Positions 9,440 to 17,180 of a stretch of 64,000 nt of DNA are shown in pieces. Location: positions 1 through 64,000 of the forward strand of contig CBCPKK010000023.1 in assembly GCA_965119215.1 (NCBI GenBank), in the 5' to 3' direction. Under the pieces are notes generated by a model. That model worked only from the letters and a program-made list of their open reading frames with translations, was not told the DNA's origin and ran no database searches. Each line of letters begins with the position of its first letter. Position 1 is the stretch's first letter. Source of the stretch: Buttiauxella sp965119215. Its GTDB lineage: Bacteria > Pseudomonadota > Gammaproteobacteria > Enterobacterales > Enterobacteriaceae. Both the position numbers and the translations under genes were made by a program.

Positions 9440-9529
9440 AAAGATCAGTAACGCAACAATGGTTTTACCAATGAGCCAGCTTATGGCCCGAAAAAGAATC
9501 AACAAAATTAGCCCATAGGGAGAAATAAA

Positions 9530-9913
9530 ATGATTACTGGTATCCAAATTACTAAAGCTGCAAATGATTCACTGCTGAACTCTATCTGGTTGCTGGACAA
9601 CGAGAAAGGCGAAGCACGTTGTGTTTGTGCTAAAGCCGGTTTTGCCGAAGATGAAGTTGTAGAAGTCAGCAAATTGGGCGAGTTCGAATATCGTGAAATC
9701 CCAGTTGAAGCAAAACCTGAAGTTCGTGTAGAAGGTGGTCAGCACCTGAACGTGAACGTTCTGCGTCGTGAAACTCTGGAAGATGCTGTTAAGCACCCAG
9801 AAAAATATCCACAGTTGACCATTCGTGTATCTGGTTACGCAGTGCGTTTCAACTCACTGACTCCAGAACAACAGCGTGACGTGATTGCCCGTACTTTCAC
9901 AGCAAGCCTGTAA
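9530..9913 (+). CDS. grcA: autonomous glycyl radical cofactor GrcA (YfiD)
   Basis: GrcA resembles the C-terminal domain of pyruvate formate-lyase. After oxygen damage cleaves PFL, GrcA supplies the glycyl radical and restores activity. The 127 residues match E. coli exactly in length. The radical motif RVSGYAVRF lies near the C terminus, with the radical glycine at about residue 102. AGGGAG precedes the ATG. Two upstream FNR sites predict induction at low oxygen, which fits repair of an enzyme inactivated on return to air. A strong terminator follows the stop. Confidence 0.97.
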   Translation: MITGIQITKAANDSLLNSIWLLDNEKGEARCVCAKAGFAEDEVVEVSKLGEFEYREIPVEAKPEVRVEGGQHLNVNVLRRETLEDAVKHPEKYPQLTIRVSGYAVRFNSLTPEQQRDVIARTFTASL

Positions 9914-9930
9914 TTTCTAAAGTTTTTGAA

Positions 9931-9960
9931 AAGCCGGTGGCAGTTGCACCGGCTTTTTTT
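9931..9960 (+). terminator. terminator of grcA
   Basis: A nine-base perfect stem AAGCCGGTG/CACCGGCTT (9931-9939 with 9947-9955) is followed by a run of T to 9960. It lies 18 bases after the grcA stop. Confidence 0.92.
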
Positions 9961-10014
9961 ATGGGTTTGATTCAGTAACTGTTATGAAACCGTTAAAACC
10001 CAATGCCAGGACAT

Positions 10015-10042
10015 AAAAAAACCGCCTCATTTGAGACGGTTT
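10015..10042 (-). terminator. terminator of srmB
   Basis: AACCG-C-CTCA/TGAG-A-CGGTT pairs as a ten-base stem with one mismatch. Six A residues to its left give a U tract on the minus strand. It lies just after the srmB stop and faces the grcA terminator. Confidence 0.8.
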
Positions 10043-10059
10043 GTATGTTCACTGACGAA

Positions 10060-11382
10060 TTATTCAGCTGAGTCTGTTTTTGCGCTGCTTGGTTTACGGC
10101 GCTTACCGACATTCTTTTTATCGCGTAGACGGACTTTCACACGCGGTTTTTCTTTATCGTCTTTTTTCTTCTCTTCGCGCTTAGCGAGCACTTTCTTCGA
10201 CGGCTTACCGGTGAGTTTCTCACTCGGTGCACGAGTCGTTGGGCGCAACTCATCAATCACACGCGATTTCATTGGTTCTTTCATGTAGCGAGTGACTTTG
10301 CCTAGCAGCAAATGGTCATGCGCTTCAACAAACGAAATAGCGGTACCTTTGAGGCCAGCGCGGCCTGTACGCCCGATACGGTGCAGATAGGTGTCAGCGG
10401 TGCGAGGCATGTCGAAGTTGAACACGTGGCTCACTTCTGGAATATCAATACCACGAGCGGCAACATCGGTAGCAATCAATACATTCACGCGGCCATCAGT
10501 CAAACGCCTGATAGCTTCGGTACGTTTCATCTGCACCATTTCGCCTTCGAGATAGCAGGTATTGATACCCGCTTCACGCAGCCAGGCAACCAGTTCATGC
10601 ACACGATCGCGTTTACGCACAAAGACGATTGAACGAGTGGTGTCCGGCTGTTGTAGCAAATGCACCAGCATTGCAGTTTTATGCTCAACGCTATCGGCGC
10701 GGTAGTACCACTGGTGGATTTTCTTGCGCTCGCGTGTTGAAGACGTTGCAGAAACTTCTACAGGATCTTCTAACAAACGCTCGGCGAAGTTCTTGATCGC
10801 GTCGCCTTCAAGCGTTGCGGAGAACAGCATGGTTTGTTTGCGCCAGCGAGTTTCAGCAGCAATGGTTTCGATATCCTGCGCAAAGCCCAGATCCAACATG
10901 CGATCGGCTTCATCAAGAATCAGTGTCTCTACAGCACGGCAATCAAAGTTTTCTTCTTTGATGTATTGCAGCAGGCGACCCGTCGTTGCAACAACAATAT
11001 CCTGGTTCTCGCTGAACACTTCCGCGTGGTTCATATAAGCCACGCCGCCAGTGATGGTTGCGATATCAAGATGGGTATGTTTTGCCAGTTCACGAGCGTG
11101 ATCGGCCACTTGCATTGCCAGTTCACGCGTTGGCGTGACGATCAAAATACGTGGTGGGCCAGATTTCTTACGCGGGAAATCGACCAAATGCTGTAACACA
11201 GGCAGCAAATAAGCGGCTGTTTTACCGGTACCGGTAGGTGCGGAACCGAGGACATCACGCCCTTCAAGTGCAGGTGGAATGGCGGCAGCCTGAATAGCTG
11301 TCGGGCGGGTAAAGCCCTTGTCCTGGAGCGCGAGCAACAGGCTCTCGTCAAGTTCCAGTTCGGAAAAAGTGGTTACAGTCAT
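10060..11382 (-). CDS. srmB: ATP-dependent RNA helicase SrmB
   Basis: SrmB is a DEAD-box helicase that helps early assembly of the 50S ribosomal subunit. In order, the 440-residue protein shows the Q motif (GFTRPTAIQ), Walker A (APTGTGKT), PTRELA, the DEAD box (DEADRMLDLGF), SAT, and the helicase C motifs (LIATDVAARGID, HRIGRTGRAG). A basic, low-complexity tail rich in Lys and Arg occupies roughly the last 60 residues, as in E. coli SrmB (444). GAGGAAG precedes the ATG. It diverges from trmN6. Confidence 0.96.
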   Translation of the reverse strand: MTVTTFSELELDESLLLALQDKGFTRPTAIQAAAIPPALEGRDVLGSAPTGTGKTAAYLLPVLQHLVDFPRKKSGPPRILIVTPTRELAMQVADHARELAKHTHLDIATITGGVAYMNHAEVFSENQDIVVATTGRLLQYIKEENFDCRAVETLILDEADRMLDLGFAQDIETIAAETRWRKQTMLFSATLEGDAIKNFAERLLEDPVEVSATSSTRERKKIHQWYYRADSVEHKTAMLVHLLQQPDTTRSIVFVRKRDRVHELVAWLREAGINTCYLEGEMVQMKRTEAIRRLTDGRVNVLIATDVAARGIDIPEVSHVFNFDMPRTADTYLHRIGRTGRAGLKGTAISFVEAHDHLLLGKVTRYMKEPMKSRVIDELRPTTRAPSEKLTGKPSKKVLAKREEKKKDDKEKPRVKVRLRDKKNVGKRRKPSSAKTDSAE

Positions 11383-11515
11383 GGTCTTCCTCTATGTAGG
11401 GCGCCGATTATAGACGTTATGGCTGCGATCTTCATCTGTTTGTGTGGATAACTGACGCTTTTACTGACAGCGAGTTTCCCCTATGCTACACCCGTTTCTC
11501 TACAGGGTAGCTAAG

Positions 11516-12253
11516 ATGTGCAGTCAAAAAGCAGTATTGCGTCGTGATGGATTCACTTTTAAACAATTTTTTGTCGCACACGATCGATGCGCAATGAAAG
11601 TCGGTACCGATGGCACATTGCTGGGCGCGTGGGTACCTGTTGCCAATGTGACGAGCGTATTGGATATCGGCACAGGGAGTGGTTTGCTGGCGTTAATGCT
11701 CGCGCAACGTACGCCCGAAAATGTCACGATTGACGCAGTAGAGCTTGATCCGGTTGCCGCTGAGCAAGCTGCGGAAAACGCAAAAGGCTGCCAGTGGGCG
11801 TCGCGCATCACAGTGCACTGTGCGGATATTCGCGAATGGGCTCAGCAAGCTACGAAGCGCTACTCGCTGATTGTCAGTAACCCGCCGTTCTTTGAGCAGG
11901 GTAGCAATTGCGCCTCAGCTGAACGTGCGCAGGCTCGCTATACCACCACGTTGGATCATAGCGCGTTATTAAACAGCGCAACGCAGCTAATCACTGAAGA
12001 TGGTTTTTTCTGTGTGATCATGCCTGAAACGGCGGGAACGGCTTTTACCGAACTGGCAAAGTCGCAGGGCTGGTTCGTTCGCTACCGTAACGATATTTCT
12101 GATAACGAAACTCGCCTGCCTCACCGTGTGATGCTGGCTCTGTCACCGACAGATGGCGAATATTTTACCGAACGATTAATGATTCGTGGGCCAGACCAAC
12201 AATATTCTGAAGGCTACTGTAGCCTGACCCAGGACTTCTATTTGTTTATGTAA
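11516..12253 (+). CDS. trmN6: tRNA1(Val) (adenine(37)-N6)-methyltransferase TrmN6 (YfiC)
   Basis: This S-adenosylmethionine-dependent enzyme methylates N6 of A37 in tRNA1(Val). The class I fold is shown by the SAM loop LDIGTGSGLLALML and the catalytic NPPF motif (VSNPPFFEQG); E. coli has NPPY, and both are allowed in N6-adenine methyltransferases. I chose the ATG at 11516, which gives 245 residues as in E. coli and starts just before VLRRDGFTFKQFF. An upstream ATG at 11483 would add 11 residues without support. It converges on nadB with a 16-base overlap of the frames. Confidence 0.93.
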   Translation: MCSQKAVLRRDGFTFKQFFVAHDRCAMKVGTDGTLLGAWVPVANVTSVLDIGTGSGLLALMLAQRTPENVTIDAVELDPVAAEQAAENAKGCQWASRITVHCADIREWAQQATKRYSLIVSNPPFFEQGSNCASAERAQARYTTTLDHSALLNSATQLITEDGFFCVIMPETAGTAFTELAKSQGWFVRYRNDISDNETRLPHRVMLALSPTDGEYFTERLMIRGPDQQYSEGYCSLTQDFYLFM

Positions 12254-13854
12254 AGCGGCGAAAGAATACTTGGCCCGGAGTTTTCAGCCAAATCCGGGTA
12301 GTCCAGCGTGTAGTGCAGACCCCGGCTTTCTTTACGCATCATGGCACAGCGGACAATTAACTCAGCGACCTGCACCAGATTGCGCAGTTCCAGCAAATTG
12401 TTCGACACGCGGAAGTTTGCGTAATACTCGTCGATTTCCTGCTGTAACATGGTGATGCGGCGCAATGCACGTTCCAGGCGACGCGTTGAGCGGACAATTC
12501 CGACGTAATCCCACATAAACAGACGAAGCTCATGCCAGTTGTGCTGGATAACGACTTGCTCATCCGGGTTATCGACACGGCTGTCATCCCAGTCAGGTAA
12601 TGATCTGGAAACGCGGGCGTATGGCATACGTTTGATAATATCTTCTGCCGCAGACCAGCCATAGACCAGGCATTCCAGCAGTGAATTTGATGCCATACGG
12701 TTTGCGCCGTGTAAGCCGGTATAGGTCACTTCACCAATTGCATATAAACCATCAACATCAGTACGACCATTTTCATCAACCATTACACCACCGCAGGTGT
12801 AGTGCGCAGCGGGCACAATCGGAACCGGTTCTTTAGTGAGGTCGATTCCCAGACCCATCAGTTTTTCATAAATAGTCGGGAAGTGGTGGCGTACAAACTC
12901 TTCAGGCTTGTGGCTAATATCCAGATACATGCAATCTGCACCCAGACGCTTCATCTCATGATCGATGGCGCGAGCCACAATGTCTCGAGGGGCAAGCTCA
13001 CCGCGCTCATCAAAATCAGGCATAAAGCGGCTGCCATCCGGGCGCTTGAGATAAGCCCCTTCACCGCGTAACGCTTCAGTCAGCAGGAAATTACGTGCCT
13101 GTGGATGGAAAAGGGCGGTTGGATGGAACTGATTAAATTCCAGATTTGCTACGCGACACCCTGCACGCCAGGCCATGGCAATGCCATCACCAGACGAGAT
13201 ATCCGGGTTAGTCGTATATTGATAAACTTTTGATGCGCCACCGGTGGCTAATACCACGGACTTTGCGCGGCAAGTTTCCACTTTTTCGCGATTACGGTTC
13301 CAGATCCAGGCACCGACAACTCGACGAGTGCCTGGCAGGCCAATTTTATCCGAAACGATAAGGTCGACGGCATTACTGCGCTCAATGACCCGAATGTTGG
13401 GATGGGCCAGCGCTTTGCCCACCAACGTGGTTTCTACTTCTTTACCAGTCGCATCGGCGGCATGAAGAATCCGGCGATGGCTATGCCCGCCTTCGCGGGT
13501 TAAATGGTAGCTTTCCGCACCATTTGGCTGGATCTCAGTATCAAATAACACACCTTGATCGATTAGCCACTGCACACAATGACGTGCATTGCTGGCGACA
13601 AATTCTACCGCCTCTCGATCGCAAATCCCGGCCCCGGCAATAAGAGTATCTTCTACGTGTGAATCAATGCTGTCCGTTTCATCAAACACAGCGGCGATGC
13701 CGCCCTGAGCATAAAAAGTTGAGCCTTCATTAATCGGCCCTTTGCTCAGAACAATAACTTTGCAGTTTTCGGCAAGCCGTAAAGCAAGAGAGAGGCCAGC
13801 AGCTCCGCTACCAACGATTAATACATCACAAGCGAGTTCGGAATTTGCGTTCAT
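12238..13854 (-). CDS. nadB: L-aspartate oxidase NadB
   Basis: NadB is the flavoprotein that oxidises L-aspartate to iminoaspartate, the first step of de novo NAD synthesis with NadA. The FAD loop is VLIVGSGAAGLSLAL near the N terminus. The fumarate reductase/succinate dehydrogenase-like core includes SSGDGIAMAWRAG, NQFHPTAL and the PVPIVPAAHYTCGG catalytic region. From the ATG at 13854 it is 538 residues (E. coli 540). In-frame codons upstream to 13914 would place a NadR operator inside the gene, so the shorter start is better. No good ribosome binding site is visible before it. Confidence 0.94.
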   Translation of the reverse strand: MNANSELACDVLIVGSGAAGLSLALRLAENCKVIVLSKGPINEGSTFYAQGGIAAVFDETDSIDSHVEDTLIAGAGICDREAVEFVASNARHCVQWLIDQGVLFDTEIQPNGAESYHLTREGGHSHRRILHAADATGKEVETTLVGKALAHPNIRVIERSNAVDLIVSDKIGLPGTRRVVGAWIWNRNREKVETCRAKSVVLATGGASKVYQYTTNPDISSGDGIAMAWRAGCRVANLEFNQFHPTALFHPQARNFLLTEALRGEGAYLKRPDGSRFMPDFDERGELAPRDIVARAIDHEMKRLGADCMYLDISHKPEEFVRHHFPTIYEKLMGLGIDLTKEPVPIVPAAHYTCGGVMVDENGRTDVDGLYAIGEVTYTGLHGANRMASNSLLECLVYGWSAAEDIIKRMPYARVSRSLPDWDDSRVDNPDEQVVIQHNWHELRLFMWDYVGIVRSTRRLERALRRITMLQQEIDEYYANFRVSNNLLELRNLVQVAELIVRCAMMRKESRGLHYTLDYPDLAENSGPSILSPLYINK

Positions 13855-13856
13855 AG

Positions 13857-13874
13857 TGTTTAATTTACTAAACA
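13857..13874. promoter_or_regulatory. NadR box of nadB
   Basis: TGTTTA-N6-TAAACA is a perfect inverted repeat matching the known NadR operator. It ends three bases upstream of the nadB ATG. NadR with bound NAD or ATP represses NAD synthesis genes in enterobacteria. A further TAAACA half-site occurs at 13943-13948. Confidence 0.85.
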
Positions 13875-14178
13875 AGGGTTGGGTCAGCATATCACCCGAT
13901 GTGGGCTGCAACACGTTTTTTTTAAATCCGCGTTATATGAACTAAACAAGAGGGCAGGAGATCTCAGTTTCATCCGAATTATGTGTGAGATAAGCCATAT
14001 TTATCGTGAGTTCGCCGTGAGAGGCAGATTTTCTGATGAAAAATCATGATTCATGCGATACTCTGCATGCAGTTTAGCTATTGCCTTTTAGGATAAAAAA
14101 GGTGCCACCGTTTGTGCCATGAAACTTATAATCAAGAAGAGATAATTCGTGGAACAGATCAGGAAAACAAAGGCGTAA

Positions 14179-14292
14179 CGGAACTTTGCTCAAATCGAGC
14201 GTTCCAACCGTGAACTTGCTCATATATGCAGAGTTCGGGTGGCTTTTCAATTACGCGTGGAAATAGGTTTGGGGAGACATTACCTCGGATGA
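14179..14292 (+). other. possible rseD-like upstream reading frame, no ATG
   Basis: A frame without stops runs from 14179 and ends in a TGA (14290-14292) that overlaps the rpoE ATG as ATGA. E. coli rpoE is coupled to an upstream peptide, RseD, that ends in this way. The C-terminal codons here read FQLRVEIGLGRHYLG. However, a TAA at 14176-14178 bounds the frame and there is no ATG in it, only GTG codons at 14239 and 14257. It may use a rare start, be decayed, or not be translated. Confidence 0.35.
14180..14207 (+). promoter_or_regulatory. sigma-E promoter of rpoE
   Basis: GGAACTTT at 14180-14187 is the sigma-E -35 element. Fifteen bases later TCCAA at 14203-14207 occupies the place of the -10 element (TCTAA in the E. 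coli rpoE promoter). Spacing and flanking bases align with the E. coli autoregulated promoter. Transcription would start near 14213, giving a leader of about 75 bases before the rpoE ATG. Confidence 0.85.
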
Positions 14293-14864
14293 GCGAGCAG
14301 TTAACGGATCAGGTCCTCGTCGAACGGGTCCAAAAGGGAGATCAGAAGTCATTCAATTTACTGGTAATTCGTTATCAGCATAAAGTGGCGAGCCTGGTTT
14401 CCCGCTATGTGCCTTCAGGGGATGTCCCTGACGTGGTGCAGGAGTCTTTCATTAAAGCTTATCGCGCACTGGATTCGTTCCGTGGCGATAGCGCGTTTTA
14501 TACATGGTTGTACCGCATAGCGGTCAACACGGCAAAAAATTATCTGGTTGCTCAGGGTCGTCGTCCGCCATCAAGCGATGTGGATGCAATTGATGCGGAA
14601 AACTACGAAAGTGGCAGCGCATTGAAAGAAATTTCGAACCCTGAGAACTTAATGTTGTCTGAAGAACTGAGACAAATAGTTTTCCGTACTATTGAGTCAC
14701 TCCCGGAAGATTTACGCATGGCAATTACGTTGCGGGAGTTGGATGGTTTGAGCTATGAAGAAATAGCCGCCATCATGGATTGCCCGGTAGGGACAGTACG
14801 TTCTCGTATTTTCCGTGCGCGGGAAGCTATTGATAATAAAGTTCAACCGCTTATCAGGCGTTGA
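14289..14864 (+). CDS. rpoE: RNA polymerase sigma factor RpoE (sigma-E)
   Basis: Sigma-E is the extracytoplasmic-function sigma factor for the envelope stress response. From the ATG at 14289 it has 191 residues, nearly identical to E. coli. Region 2 (VVQESFIKAYRALDSFRGDSAFYTWLYRIAVN) recognises the -10 element, and region 4 (DGLSYEEIAAIMDCPVGTVRSRIFRAREAI) is the helix-turn-helix for the GGAACTT element. GGGGAG upstream supports this start. An in-frame ATG at 14226 is an extension into the leader. It heads the rpoE-rseA-rseB-rseC operon and is transcribed from its own sigma-E promoter. Confidence 0.97.
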   Translation: MSEQLTDQVLVERVQKGDQKSFNLLVIRYQHKVASLVSRYVPSGDVPDVVQESFIKAYRALDSFRGDSAFYTWLYRIAVNTAKNYLVAQGRRPPSSDVDAIDAENYESGSALKEISNPENLMLSEELRQIVFRTIESLPEDLRMAITLRELDGLSYEEIAAIMDCPVGTVRSRIFRAREAIDNKVQPLIRR

Positions 14865-14895
14865 CGATAGCGGATTACTGGAAGGGTAATTAGGC

Positions 14896-15543
14896 ATGCA
14901 GAAAGAAAAGCTTTCCGCTTTAATGGATGGGGAAACTCTGGATAGCGAACTGCTTAGCACTTTGTCGAAAGACGAATCATTGCAGCATAGCTGGGAGAGC
15001 TACCACCTAATCCGCGATACCATGCGCGGCGATACCAGCGAATTACTTCATTTTGATATTGCAGCCAATGTCATGGCCGCGATTGCAAATGAGCCAGTGC
15101 GTAACGTCACGCCACTCATTACTGAACAGCAGCCTGAACCTCAGCAATGGCAGAAGATGTCATTCTGGAATAAGGTACGTCCGTGGGCAAGCCAGCTCAC
15201 CCAAATGGGCGTTGCAGCATGCGTATCGCTTGCGGTAATTGTCGGGGTGCAGCACTATAATGGCCAGTCTGACAATTCTGCTCAGCCCGAGGCTCCGGTG
15301 TTTAACACCTTGCCCATGATGGGTAAAGCGAGTCCGGTCAGTTTGGGTGTGCCGTCTGACAGCACAGCCAGCACGGGTCAGCAGCAGGTACAGGAACAGC
15401 GTCGACGTATCAATGCTATGCTGCAAGATTACGAATTGCAGCGTCGTTTACACGCCGAGCAACTCCAGTTTGAACAGGCACAAACCCAGCAAGCTGCGGT
15501 ACAAGTGCCAGGAAACCAAACTTTAGGAACTCAATCGCAGTAA
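14896..15543 (+). CDS. rseA: anti-sigma-E factor RseA
   Basis: RseA is a single-pass inner-membrane protein. Its cytoplasmic N-terminal domain (MQKEKLSALMDGETLDSELL) holds sigma-E, and its periplasmic part binds RseB and is cut by DegS and then RseP under stress. The 215-residue sequence shows the membrane segment MGVAACVSLAVIVGV around residues 102-116. A Gln-rich periplasmic region follows, with the coiled stretch RRRINAMLQDYELQRRL that binds RseB. It starts 31 bases after rpoE, and its stop overlaps the rseB start as TAATG. Confidence 0.95.
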   Translation: MQKEKLSALMDGETLDSELLSTLSKDESLQHSWESYHLIRDTMRGDTSELLHFDIAANVMAAIANEPVRNVTPLITEQQPEPQQWQKMSFWNKVRPWASQLTQMGVAACVSLAVIVGVQHYNGQSDNSAQPEAPVFNTLPMMGKASPVSLGVPSDSTASTGQQQVQEQRRRINAMLQDYELQRRLHAEQLQFEQAQTQQAAVQVPGNQTLGTQSQ

Positions 15544-16499
15544 TGAAGCAACTTTGGTATGCCCTGTCTCTTATGACAAGCAGCCTGTTGTTCAGCTCAA
15601 ATGCCTCGGCGGACACTGTTTCGTCCGGGGCATTGTTGCAGCAGATGAACCAGGCGAGTCAGTCACTCAATTATGAGTTGGCATTTATCAGCGTTAACAA
15701 GCAAGGGATAGAGTCCTTACGCTATCGCCATGCAAGGCTTGATAACCGTCCGCTTGCACAATTACTTCAGATGGATGGCCCGCGCCGAGAAGTTGTCCAG
15801 CGCGGCAGTGAAATCAGCTATTTTGAACCGGGACTTGAGCCATTTACGCTCACCGGGGATTACATCGTCGATTCGCTTCCCTCCATTGTCTATACCGATT
15901 TCAAACGTCTGACACCCTATTACGACTTCATCTCTGTCGGGCGCACCCGTATTGCCGACAGGCTTTGCGACGTCATCCGTGTTGTGGCACGAGACGGCAC
16001 GCGTTACAGCTATATGGTCTGGATGGACTCAGAAACCAAATTACCGCTGCGTGTTGATTTACTGGATCGTGATGGCGAAACGCTGGAACAATTCCGCGTT
16101 ATCTCGTTTAACGTCAGTAAAGATGCCAATGGCATGATGCAAAGTCTGGCGAAGGCAAGTTTACCGCCGCTTCTGTCAGTTCCCGGTGCTGAGAAAGTCA
16201 ATTTCGCCTGGGCACCCACTTGGTTGCCGCAAGGTTTTAGCGAAGTCTCCAGTAGCCGCCGTCCATTGCCGACTGTCGATGTGCCTATTGAATCTCGCCT
16301 TTATTCTGATGGTTTGTTTAGCTTCTCGGTGAATATTAGCCAGGCTGCAAGCAACAGCAGCGATCAGATACTGCGCACCGGTCGTCGTACCGTCAGTTCT
16401 GAAATCCGCGATAAAACAGAAATCACGATTGTCGGTGAACTGCCGCCGCAAACGGCAAAACGTATTGCCGACAGCATCAAATTCAGGACTGCACCATGA
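15543..16499 (+). CDS. rseB: sigma-E regulatory protein RseB
   Basis: RseB is a periplasmic protein that covers RseA and shields it from DegS. It is released by lipopolysaccharide intermediates or unfolded porins. The 318-residue precursor has a signal peptide ending in SSNASA, with the mature protein starting at Asp. A LolA-like N-terminal domain (about 25-210) and a smaller C-terminal domain follow. The ATG overlaps the rseA stop by one base and the stop overlaps rseC by four, showing tight translational coupling. Confidence 0.95.
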   Translation: MKQLWYALSLMTSSLLFSSNASADTVSSGALLQQMNQASQSLNYELAFISVNKQGIESLRYRHARLDNRPLAQLLQMDGPRREVVQRGSEISYFEPGLEPFTLTGDYIVDSLPSIVYTDFKRLTPYYDFISVGRTRIADRLCDVIRVVARDGTRYSYMVWMDSETKLPLRVDLLDRDGETLEQFRVISFNVSKDANGMMQSLAKASLPPLLSVPGAEKVNFAWAPTWLPQGFSEVSSSRRPLPTVDVPIESRLYSDGLFSFSVNISQAASNSSDQILRTGRRTVSSEIRDKTEITIVGELPPQTAKRIADSIKFRTAP

Positions 16500-16975
16500 T
16501 TAAGGAGTGGGCGACAGTCGTCTCCTGGCATAAAGGTGAAGCACTACTGAGTTGCGATGTGAAAGCATCATGCAGCAGCTGTGCTTCGCGCGCAGGCTGC
16601 GGCAGCCGCATTCTCAATAAGCTTGGCCCGCAAACGAATCACACCCTGGCGGTTGCTTGTGATACACCGCTGGTCGCAGGTCAAAAAGTCGAATTGGGCA
16701 TTGCTGAAGGCAGCCTGATAGGCTCTGCATTACTGGTTTACATGTCTCCGCTGGCGGGATTATTTCTGGTTTCCTCCCTTTTCCAGGCAATGTTTGGTAC
16801 TAACCTTGCTGCGATTTGTGGGGCGTTGCTGGGGGGCGTGGGCGGTTTTCTCATCGCGCGCGGGTTCTCTCAAAAGCTCAGTCGCCGTGAAAACTGGCAA
16901 CCCGTTATTCTCAGCGTTGCGCTTCCACCAGATGCACTCAGAGTCGAAACCATTACCCCTGCGGATAGCCAGTGA
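16496..16975 (+). CDS. rseC: SoxR-reducing system/sigma-E operon protein RseC
   Basis: RseC is a small inner-membrane protein, fourth gene of the rpoE operon. In E. coli it has a mild positive effect on sigma-E and is linked to reduction of SoxR. The 159 residues show a cysteine-rich cytoplasmic segment (CDVKASCSSCASRAGC). Two membrane segments follow, LIGSALLVYMSPLAGLFLV and AICGALLGGVGGFLIA. The start overlaps rseB by four bases (ATGA). Confidence 0.92.
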   Translation: MIKEWATVVSWHKGEALLSCDVKASCSSCASRAGCGSRILNKLGPQTNHTLAVACDTPLVAGQKVELGIAEGSLIGSALLVYMSPLAGLFLVSSLFQAMFGTNLAAICGALLGGVGGFLIARGFSQKLSRRENWQPVILSVALPPDALRVETITPADSQ

Positions 16976-17180
16976 ATTCACTTGCATTCGCTATCTGTTT
17001 GACACACTTTCCATCGGCTTTTCATCGCTCAGCTAAGCTTGCATGATGACCTGTTTCCTCGCTTTCTCGTTGTAGTGTAGAATGCGGCGTTTCAGGCAAA
17101 AGACAGCCATTGACATCATGCTCTGTACAGCGCATTGCGCCGAGCTTTCCCGGATTTGTAAGGCATAAAAACCTCTAACT

